From assembly GCA_002688265.1 (NCBI GenBank), contig NZCK01000022.1, positions 1 to 53,654 of the forward strand: DNA of 53,654 nucleotides, read 5' to 3'. How positions within the stretch are numbered: the first letter of the stretch is position 1; every line of letters starts with the position of its first letter. Shown in pieces: positions 16,642-23,748 of the stretch. Source of the DNA: an archaeon (GTDB lineage: Archaea; Nanobdellota; Nanobdellia; Woesearchaeales; GW2011-AR9). The translations under genes and the position numbers were made by a program. The notes under the pieces are model-generated. The model did not search any database. It was not told the DNA's origin and saw only the letters and a program-made list of their open reading frames with translations.

Positions 16642-17442
16642 ATGACATTAAGGATTAGCAAAACTGTGCATGATTTGTTTGAACAAGATCGTAGATTGGC
16701 TGTACTTAACAATCGCAGTGAGTTTAGTTTAGGGCTATTGCTTGAAGATGAAAACCTAATTATTGATCTGATCCCTGGCCATGATATTCATAATCAATTC
16801 TGTCAAGTAGAAGATAACAATGGAGGAGTTGCAGAGATCCCAGAAGGACATGCAGGTGGAGCATTATATCATCTTGCAGCATTGCCAGAAATGTCAAAAA
16901 AGTCAGAAGAAGTACTAAATCAAAGATTACGGACAGGATTATCAGATAGTCATTCTCTTTCTGTTGATGCTTATTTTTTGCAAGCAATTAAAAGATTTAA
17001 TATGAATGAATTTGAGCTTCCATTAGAAAAATTATGGACGAATTATGATACTCAACTCAAAATAGAAGGATATTCTGAACAAGGACGAGTATATTTGGTT
17101 CCATGTTTTGCAAGGCCACAGGATATCCTTGTCCCTGAGGAACTGAAACAAGCAGAAAATTTTATTTCAAAAGGTCTTCCAACACTAGATGAATTATGTT
17201 TACAACGAGCAATTGGTGCGCCACAAACAGTGGTATTCTCAGGCTACTTGCAACAAGTTGCAGGCCAAGATTATGTTTATGCAACAGGAAAACCATACGG
17301 TGTAAAGAGAAGAGCAGTCACAGTCCCAGAAAGATTTATGGAAATAGTTACTTTGATGGCATTTGCTGCACTTTCAGGAGCTGCAAAAGAGATTGAATCT
17401 GTTGGCCGTAGTGAAATTGGTTTTGATTACCAAGTTATCTGA
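16642..17442 (+). CDS. Hypothetical protein, 266 aa
   Basis: This is an unrecognised soluble protein beginning MTLRISKTVHDLFEQDRR. Histidines occur in EGHAGGALYHL and SDSHSLSVD, which faintly recall metal-binding segments, but the spacing fits no family I can name. The start at 16642 rather than 16624 follows from the TATA element at 16612-16619. The gene is divergent from the lipoprotein operon and convergent with the permease fusion gene, with a 6-nt gap. Confidence 0.55.
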   Translation: MTLRISKTVHDLFEQDRRLAVLNNRSEFSLGLLLEDENLIIDLIPGHDIHNQFCQVEDNNGGVAEIPEGHAGGALYHLAALPEMSKKSEEVLNQRLRTGLSDSHSLSVDAYFLQAIKRFNMNEFELPLEKLWTNYDTQLKIEGYSEQGRVYLVPCFARPQDILVPEELKQAENFISKGLPTLDELCLQRAIGAPQTVVFSGYLQQVAGQDYVYATGKPYGVKRRAVTVPERFMEIVTLMAFAALSGAAKEIESVGRSEIGFDYQVI

Positions 17443-17448
17443 GGCACC

Positions 17449-19329
17449 TTATTTCTTCTCACCAACAATATATATGCTCTCCCAAAACAGATGGCGTTTC
17501 TTAATAATTGTAACATTAAGATTAGCATTCTTGAATATACGAGTCAAATAATTATGGTCTTGAATCCAATACACATTGGGAATCACAAAGAAAAATTTGT
17601 CATAATCCAAAAACACTACTTTCCCCCCCTTCTTCAAATGATTAGCTAAATGTTTCAATACTGTTTGAGGTTTTTGCATATATGAGAGTGCTGCAGCAGA
17701 GATTAACAAATCCACCTTTGGTTGACTATTGCCTATCTTAAAATGATGCAAATGAGGATGATGATGCAAATGAACATGCGCCAAATGAGCTAAATGACGT
17801 TCAGCAACTTTAACATTATGAGCTACCATATCATAAGCATAAACATGGCCTCCAGGCAAAACCTGCTTAGCTAATCTTTTGGTTAATGTACCAACACCAC
17901 AACCATATTCTAATACTTTTTTTCCTTTCAAAGGTCCTGCATATTTTAACAATGTTGATCTGGACCCTACAGGAAACAAAATATTCTCAAAGAGTAGTAA
18001 GGGGTAGGACAAGTATTCATTAACTCTTCTTATCGCTGGTGCATCATAATACATCTCAATTAAAAAGTAAATTGGAATTCCTAAAATGATTAAAGACATT
18101 GCCAGTGAAAGAACTTGATAAGCACCTTCAGTGTGAGTAAACCAAACTACAATTAATGAAAGTAAAATAGCAACAATTGCATAGGGAAAAGACTTCCCAA
18201 AAGGAACAGTGAAATATCTCTTGGTGTTAGGTTGTTTGTATCTTAAAATCGGAACAGTCAAAATTACAAAACAATATAATAATAATACTACTGGCACCAA
18301 AAGATGAAGCATTGTTGTGTAAGAACCTGCACCAACTACCACAAGTATGCTACTAAAAATTGTTTGCAAAATTATCGCCTTGTAAGGTGTTTTAAACTTG
18401 TGATGGATTTCTGCAAAATTCTTTGGGAATAATTTGTCTTTTGCCATCGCAAGTAAAAGACGTGGTGCTGAGACTACCCAACCAGCAACTGAGCCAATGA
18501 TAGCTAGATACACTAAAATTGTGAAAACTGATCCTCCAAAAATCCCATAATGTAAAATTCCTAAATCTGTAAGCGGAGCCACAGAATCTCCAAATACTGA
18601 TGCTGGCATCACACCAATGGATGTAATCACAAATAAAAGACAGATTAAAGCAATTAAAACCGTTCCAACAATAAGGGCTTTTGGCATAACCTTTTGCCCA
18701 TCTTTGGTTTCTTCGGCAAGGAAAGTCGCAGTCTCCCAACCAAAAAACGTTTCTGCAATTAAGAAAACTGTAAAGAAAAGCGTTGAAGTGCTGGCTGTTA
18801 GAAATGGTGAAAAGTGAGTTGCGTTAAATTTGAAAATTCCTGGAACGATTAATGCTAGCAATGTTCCTAAAGTGATAAAAGCAAATGTGATTAGCATCGC
18901 AGCACTGGTTTTCATCCCAGAAAAAGCCACTGCGTTGAAGATTAATATGAACATTAAAGATATCAGAATTTTGACTAAGTTGGATCCGTCTGGTAAAAGA
19001 TATTGAATTGCACCAACCACTAACATCGCAATCGTAATGTTACCTGCGATCATAGTTGTCCAGCCGATAATGAAAGAAGCGAATCTGCCGTAAGCTTGTT
19101 TACAAAATTCATAAATTCCACCGGCTTTTGCAAACATACTAGCAAGTTCTGCAAAACACATAGCAATGTAAATTGAAAGAATTGATAGAGCTAACCAAGC
19201 TATAAGACTGGCTGGTCCTGCTGCTTTGGCACCAACGGCTGGCAAGAAAAAAATTCCTGTTCCCATAATAGAGTTGATTGTGATTAAAAGAATTGCAGGG
19301 TATGATAGTACTTTTTGTAGCTTAGGCAT
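17449..19329 (-). CDS. Amino-acid permease fused to SAM methyltransferase
   Basis: Residues 1-430 are an APC-superfamily permease with about 12 membrane helices. It opens with the typical NSIMGTGIFFLPAV unwound helix 1 and has GGIYEFCKQAYGRF after helix 2. Residues about 470-626 are a class I methyltransferase: KVLEYGCGVGTLTKRLAK is the SAM-binding motif I (about 474-482) and VDLLISAAALSYM is the post-II region. Between them lies a histidine-rich stretch (HLAHLAHVHLHHHPHLHH). A TATA element at about 19357-19368 supports the start. The cytosolic enzyme could modify the transported substrate, a lipid or the permease itself; which is unknown. Confidence 0.88.
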   Translation of the reverse strand: MPKLQKVLSYPAILLITINSIMGTGIFFLPAVGAKAAGPASLIAWLALSILSIYIAMCFAELASMFAKAGGIYEFCKQAYGRFASFIIGWTTMIAGNITIAMLVVGAIQYLLPDGSNLVKILISLMFILIFNAVAFSGMKTSAAMLITFAFITLGTLLALIVPGIFKFNATHFSPFLTASTSTLFFTVFLIAETFFGWETATFLAEETKDGQKVMPKALIVGTVLIALICLLFVITSIGVMPASVFGDSVAPLTDLGILHYGIFGGSVFTILVYLAIIGSVAGWVVSAPRLLLAMAKDKLFPKNFAEIHHKFKTPYKAIILQTIFSSILVVVGAGSYTTMLHLLVPVVLLLYCFVILTVPILRYKQPNTKRYFTVPFGKSFPYAIVAILLSLIVVWFTHTEGAYQVLSLAMSLIILGIPIYFLIEMYYDAPAIRRVNEYLSYPLLLFENILFPVGSRSTLLKYAGPLKGKKVLEYGCGVGTLTKRLAKQVLPGGHVYAYDMVAHNVKVAERHLAHLAHVHLHHHPHLHHFKIGNSQPKVDLLISAAALSYMQKPQTVLKHLANHLKKGGKVVFLDYDKFFFVIPNVYWIQDHNYLTRIFKNANLNVTIIKKRHLFWESIYIVGEKK

Positions 19330-19482
19330 GACTTATCAATATGAAAGGAAGAATTTAGGGATTATAAATGTAGCTTTGAAATGAGTAACATCTATTTCGG
19401 TGGCGCGCTGGCCAATTTCTGGAAATAAGAGCATGCCAAAATTATGAAAGGTTTTTATATCTAAATAATAAATAATTAGATT

Positions 19483-19749
19483 ATGCCAAAGAAAAACAAG
19501 TTTTGTCAAAGCTGTTCTATGCCACCTTCAAAAGATCCTGGACACGGTGGGACTGAGAAAGATGGATCAAAAACAAAGAAGTATTGTTCTTACTGTTACA
19601 AAGATGGAGAATTTATGTCGCCTGAGATTGATACAGCTAAAAAAATGCAAAAGTTTTGTATTCAAAAAATGCAAGAACAAGGAATGCCAAAATTCGTAGC
19701 ATGGATCTTTACTAGAGGAATTCCAAAGTTGGATCGGTGGAAGAAGTAA
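19483..19749 (+). CDS. Putative zinc-ribbon protein
   Basis: An 88-residue protein of the putative zinc-ribbon family common in bacteria and archaea. It has FCQSCSMPPSKDPGHGGTEKDGS followed by YCSYCYKDGEFMSP (in part), giving two Cys pairs for one zinc. The C-terminal helix holds another Cys (FCIQKM). Family members are often near regulators or enzymes and may act in transcription; the role is unknown. TATA at about 19450-19458 is about 28 nt before the ATG. Confidence 0.85.
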   Translation: MPKKNKFCQSCSMPPSKDPGHGGTEKDGSKTKKYCSYCYKDGEFMSPEIDTAKKMQKFCIQKMQEQGMPKFVAWIFTRGIPKLDRWKK

Positions 19750-19760
19750 GAACTTAAATC

Positions 19761-20351
19761 CTAATTTCTCTTCAAAAACTCTTCCTTCGACATCTTAAAA
19801 TAAGGGTTCATTCGTTTCTCGTCACCAATTGTACTAGTTGGCCTTGGACCATAATCATGCCCTGGATAAATTACTGTTTCGTCAGGAAGACGTCTCAAAC
19901 GCTCTAAAGTTTCTGCCATCGCTTGTGGTTCTGAGCCAGGAAAATCTACCCTACCAATTCCATGAACAAAAATAGTATCACTCGTAAAAAGACGTTTGCC
20001 ATCATAAAGACAAATAGAATCAAATCTGTGGCCTGGTGTAAACATGACAGTAAGATGTTTCCTTCCAACAATAATAGTATCAGTTTCATCTACTTTTCTT
20101 GAAACATCTATCTTGAGACTAGAATGTCCAATTAAAGGGTAACCCCGTCTGTGATAAAACTCAATATCTACCAAATGGTCATGATGAGAATGTAAAATTA
20201 CAACCCCTGTTAGTTTTAAATTATTTTTTTCGCAATAATTAAGAATAGTTTGAGCAGGAACACTTGGATCAATTAGCAGAGCTTGGTCAGAATCGATTGC
20301 TAAATAGGCACAGTTAGAATCATATCCACCTTTGAAGGTCTTGATGATCAT
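19761..20351 (-). CDS. Metallo-beta-lactamase fold hydrolase, glyoxalase II-like
   Basis: A 196-residue MBL-fold hydrolase. H54-S-H56-H57-D58-H59 forms the dinuclear metal site; further ligands lie in FTPGHRFDSICLYD and IYPGHDYGPRP. Length and motif order fit hydroxyacylglutathione-hydrolase-like proteins of bacteria and archaea, which cleave thioesters or related esters. The substrate is not clear, as archaea generally lack glutathione. A TATA-like element near 20377 is 26 nt before the ATG. Confidence 0.88.
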   Translation of the reverse strand: MIIKTFKGGYDSNCAYLAIDSDQALLIDPSVPAQTILNYCEKNNLKLTGVVILHSHHDHLVDIEFYHRRGYPLIGHSSLKIDVSRKVDETDTIIVGRKHLTVMFTPGHRFDSICLYDGKRLFTSDTIFVHGIGRVDFPGSEPQAMAETLERLRRLPDETVIYPGHDYGPRPTSTIGDEKRMNPYFKMSKEEFLKRN

Positions 20352-20500
20352 AGAGGGAAGAAAGTAATTGAACTATATGAATTTTGTTGTGGTTAACTTG
20401 AAAACATACCTTCGCGCAAAATCACTGCTCTTAACGAGATTCAATCTTTCTTGCCTCCTATCTTTACACTGTTGCTTTTAGCACATTTCTTTATCCAAAG

Positions 20501-20508
20501 CTTTAAAA
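20501..20508 (+). promoter_or_regulatory. TATA element of the SRP RNA gene
   Basis: CTTTAAAA is centred 26 nt before the 5' end predicted from the terminal helix of the RNA. Confidence 0.6.
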
Positions 20509-20530
20509 AACACCTAATTATTAGTTATAA

Positions 20531-20817
20531 TCTGCTAGGGATAGCTAGACTGGCGCGCTAGTCCTGCGTTGTTACCGTGAACGGACTTTACACGGAGTCG
20601 AAGCCACCTTGAGGGTTAGTTTGTTAGTTATGGCCCATTTTGTCTTGCTGACGGCTTGTCCTCTGGGATGTAGTGTATATGGAATCAGGTCAGATTCGGA
20701 AGAAAGCAGCCTTAACATATGCATTGTATGTTCAGAGGGTCGCAAGTTTGAGAGGCTTTATGGATCAGTCCATTTCTAGCTTGTTGATTCGAGAGATTGG
20801 TGTGCCCCTAAAGCAGA
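20531..20817 (+). ncRNA. ffs: Signal recognition particle 7S RNA
   Basis: The S domain is unmistakable: GGTCAGATTCGGAAGAAAGC (20688 onward) is the conserved helix 8 with its GGAA-type loop, which binds SRP54. The 5' end TCTGCTAGGG pairs with CCCTAAAGCAGA near 20806-20817, forming the archaeal helix 1. GTTGTTACC near the 5' end fits the Alu-domain UGUNAC region. The length of about 287 nt fits archaeal 7S RNA. A TATA element is upstream and a T-rich tail follows. It is more GC-rich than its surroundings. It acts in co-translational targeting of the exported proteins, which are numerous here. Confidence 0.92.
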
Positions 20818-20934
20818 ATTTCTCTTTGAAAATGGATTATTTAAGTTAAATGTGATTCAAATATCTTAATTATTTGTTCTAGAACAATGTTCTATAAAAA
20901 AGAAAGATTTATATTGGTGATAAATAACGAATTA

Positions 20935-20958
20935 ATGGTTAAGAAGTGTTGGTTATGA
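20935..20958 (+). CDS. Possible 7-codon leader ORF before the surface-protein gene
   Basis: ATG at 20935 lies 26 nt from the TATA-like ATTTATAT (20907-20914), where a leaderless message would start. The ORF encodes MVKKCWL and its TGA overlaps the ATG of the surface-protein gene (ATGA at 20955-20958). It may deliver ribosomes to the main gene by coupling. It is too short to judge by codon use. Confidence 0.35.
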   Translation: MVKKCWL

Positions 20959-23318
20959 AATTTAATAAAGAAGTTTTTATCACATATTCTATTTTATTAG
21001 TATTGTTTGCTACAATGGTTGTAGCTGTAGGTTTTGATTCAGTCACTGTTGTGACTCCTTTATCTAATGATAACATCTCAGGTAACACTTTATTTAATGT
21101 GACTGTTGCAAATCCAGATGGACTTGCAAATGCGACAAATGCAACGTTTTCATTATTAGATTTTAACACAGGATTATTGGTGTACAATGTATCAGTAAAC
21201 CCAGATGATCCAGATAACCTAACATTCAATGCTACAATTGACACCGTTTTATTATTACCTGATGGCCAATATAATCTATCCGTTGCAGTATCTAATTCAA
21301 CGGGGACCACACAAGTTGTGAATGATAGTATCACAAACATTACTGTAGATAATTCAGCCCCAGAAGTTGTACTTTACAAACCAGCAGAAGGAGAAAATTT
21401 TAGTTCGGGTATTGAAAATTTTGATGTAACTGTAAATGATGTAACAACAGATGTTGATTCTGTTCTCTTTAATATAACGAACGGAACAGCAGACACTGTT
21501 TTTATTGCTAATAATTTGGCTGGATCAGATGATTGGTATTTTACTATTGATATTGGTTCATACAATGAAGGTGTTCAAACATGGACAGTATTAGCAAATG
21601 ATTCACTATTAAATCAAAATGACACTGAATCAATTACCTTCACAATTGATAGAACTGCACCAATAGTAAATTTGGAAAATGCCAACAAGACAACTTTTAC
21701 ATCTAGTACGCCAACCCTTGGCTTTAACTTTTCAGATGCACTTTTTTCTGTTGCCAACTGTTCAATCCTTTTTGATGCAGATATTCTTTGGACAAATGAT
21801 TCTACAGTAAATGATACTTCAACCAATTTTACATTAAACCCATTAATTGATGGTAATAGTTACAATTATTATGTTAACTGTAGTGACGGATCACAAAATG
21901 TAGGACAAAGTGAAACTAACGTTTTTATTATTGACACATTATCTCCTTCCGTTACATCAATCAATTTCCCCGCAGAGGGAGCAAATCTGAGCTCAGGCAC
22001 CCAATTATTTGATGCCACAGTTAATGATGACGGAGTAGGAATAGACACAGTGACGTTTAATTTAACAAATGGCTCAGCAATTGTTCAGTTATCCACAACA
22101 GCTATTGGAGCAGATTATAATGCTAGTTGGGATATGAGTTTGATAAATGAAGGTAGTCAAACTATGACTGTTGAAGCAAATGATTCTTTAGGACAAGTAA
22201 ATGGAAGCGAATCTGTTACATTCTTAGTAGATAGAACTGCACCAAATGTGACTATCTTAAACAGTAGCATTAGTGGAACAGATACAACACCAACTGTAAC
22301 TTTTAATTTTTCAGATGCATTGTTTTCACAAGCAAGTTGTACACTATATTTAGACGGAACAAGTTATGGTTCAAATACGACCACACTTAATGATACAAAT
22401 ACAGACATTACTGTGAACAGTGCACTTGCTGCTGCTGCATATACAGCAGAAGTTAACTGTACAGATGGATCTAGTAATGTTGGAAATAGTAGTACTATCT
22501 CTGTAACAGTGACTGCAGCAAGTTCTAGTAGCTCTTCAAGTAGCAGTAGTAGTTCTTCTGGAGGAGGAGGAGGATTAGGATCTAGCGCAGGAGTAACAAG
22601 CTCTTCTAGTAATTATCACAAAGAAATCTGGACATCCATTGATGAAGCAGATGCAGTAGTAATAGAGATTGATAACGACGACTTAGCTATAACAGAAGTT
22701 AGCTTTGATGCACTAGATACTATGTGGGGGCCTTGGATTAAAGTAGAAATTAAAGAATTTGAAGAACTTCCTAGTAGTGTAGGGGAAGTTGCAGGAATTG
22801 CACACAGTTATCTTGATGTTAGCACCAGTACAACTTTAGAAAACGAACTTATCGAAAACGTGGCTATTGAATTCCAAGTTGCATTAACATGGCTAGAAGA
22901 AAACAGTTTGGCTGCAAGTGAAGTACAATTGTACCACTTCGCTGATGATGCTACCTCTTGGGAAGCGTTGGAGACTAGCCATACGTCAAGTGACTCAGAT
23001 AATGCATTTTATACTGCAAGCACACCAGGGTTTAGTTATTTTGCTGTAGCAGAAGGGACTAGCAGTTCTTTGGTTGTTGAAGTAGAAGAAAGTGCAACAG
23101 TTGAAGAAATAGAATTAGAAGATACTGTTGTGACAAGTGAGCCAGAGGATAGTGATAGTGAGGAAGTTATGGAAGAAGGACTAGCGGAAGAAGAAACTAA
23201 GTCTGGTTCAGGTTTAGGAACTCTTTTACTATTAGTTGGTCTTGGAGTAATCGTATTTGGAATTTATGCACTTTACAACAGAGCTAAAGGCCATCATTCC
23301 AAACCTAAGAAAAACTAG
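20955..23318 (+). CDS. Ig-repeat surface protein with PGF-pre-PGF domain
   Basis: About 787 residues. A signal peptide (ITYSILLVLFATMVVAVG) is followed by five or so Ig-like repeats, recognisable by recurrent (V/I)D(R/N)(T/S)AP and AEGxNxSSG motifs and dense N-x-S/T sequons. A poly-Ser/Gly linker (about 520-545) precedes a PGF-pre-PGF-type domain, with FEELPSSVGEV, LTWLEENSL and TPGFSYFAVAEG. An acidic stretch, a C-terminal membrane helix (GTLLLLVGLGVIVFGIYALY) and a basic tail end the protein. It is probably a heavily glycosylated S-layer or adhesion protein. ATG 20955 overlaps a short leader ORF; GTG 20946 is the alternative. Long T-tracts follow. Confidence 0.88.
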   Translation: MKFNKEVFITYSILLVLFATMVVAVGFDSVTVVTPLSNDNISGNTLFNVTVANPDGLANATNATFSLLDFNTGLLVYNVSVNPDDPDNLTFNATIDTVLLLPDGQYNLSVAVSNSTGTTQVVNDSITNITVDNSAPEVVLYKPAEGENFSSGIENFDVTVNDVTTDVDSVLFNITNGTADTVFIANNLAGSDDWYFTIDIGSYNEGVQTWTVLANDSLLNQNDTESITFTIDRTAPIVNLENANKTTFTSSTPTLGFNFSDALFSVANCSILFDADILWTNDSTVNDTSTNFTLNPLIDGNSYNYYVNCSDGSQNVGQSETNVFIIDTLSPSVTSINFPAEGANLSSGTQLFDATVNDDGVGIDTVTFNLTNGSAIVQLSTTAIGADYNASWDMSLINEGSQTMTVEANDSLGQVNGSESVTFLVDRTAPNVTILNSSISGTDTTPTVTFNFSDALFSQASCTLYLDGTSYGSNTTTLNDTNTDITVNSALAAAAYTAEVNCTDGSSNVGNSSTISVTVTAASSSSSSSSSSSSSGGGGGLGSSAGVTSSSSNYHKEIWTSIDEADAVVIEIDNDDLAITEVSFDALDTMWGPWIKVEIKEFEELPSSVGEVAGIAHSYLDVSTSTTLENELIENVAIEFQVALTWLEENSLAASEVQLYHFADDATSWEALETSHTSSDSDNAFYTASTPGFSYFAVAEGTSSSLVVEVEESATVEEIELEDTVVTSEPEDSDSEEVMEEGLAEEETKSGSGLGTLLLLVGLGVIVFGIYALYNRAKGHHSKPKKN

Positions 23319-23359
23319 TTTTATTTCTTTTTAATTTATTTTTTTTAATTTTTTGTTTA
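23319..23359 (+). terminator. Poly-T terminator after the surface-protein gene
   Basis: Several T-runs of 5-8 bases begin right after the TAG stop, with no hairpin. This is typical of archaeal termination. Confidence 0.6.
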
Positions 23360-23692
23360 TTAAAATTCTAAAACATCGCCAATAGAAACTTTGTTCGTAG
23401 CATCTATTGTTCCTAATTCAATACAGTAGCTTCCTTTGTTTTTTGCAGTGTAGAAAGTGAAAGGTTTGAAAGCAGGATTTATTTCAATAACTTCTCTGTA
23501 TTTGTTTAAAATTATAATTTCTAATGGGTAGAACACAAAAAAATTGTGTAAGCTGATTGTTTTTGTTTGTTTGAAATGCATGATTAGGTTGTTTCTTTTG
23601 TGAAACATGAGACCTAAGCCTTGGCGCCAGAAGGATTTGGCACGAATCACCTTAGTTGTGATTAGTTGGTTGGTGGTTTTGTTTTTTATCAT
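23360..23692 (-). CDS. DUF192 family protein
   Basis: A 110-residue protein of the DUF192 family. It shows FWRQGLGLMFHKRN near the start, the strand IISLHNFFVFYPLEIIILN-like core (in part; the family usually has P-x-D-V-I-F) and YCIELG near the end, with a final GDVLEF. The function of the family is unknown. Unlike many members it has no signal peptide, so it should be cytosolic. It is convergent with the surface-protein gene. Confidence 0.8.
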   Translation of the reverse strand: MIKNKTTNQLITTKVIRAKSFWRQGLGLMFHKRNNLIMHFKQTKTISLHNFFVFYPLEIIILNKYREVIEINPAFKPFTFYTAKNKGSYCIELGTIDATNKVSIGDVLEF

Positions 23693-23748
23693 TAAGGTTA
23701 AGAAAAAAAGAAGAATAAATAAAATTATGCATTTTCCTATAGCAAACT

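Noticed and set aside
16642-17442. A JAMM/MPN metalloprotease
   Set aside because: SDSHSLSVD and GHAGGALYHL contain histidines, but the HxH-x7-SxxD spacing is not met.
22515-22575. Poly-Ser/Gly codons as a DNA repeat element
   Set aside because: It is a low-complexity protein linker with mixed codons, not a mobile or satellite repeat.
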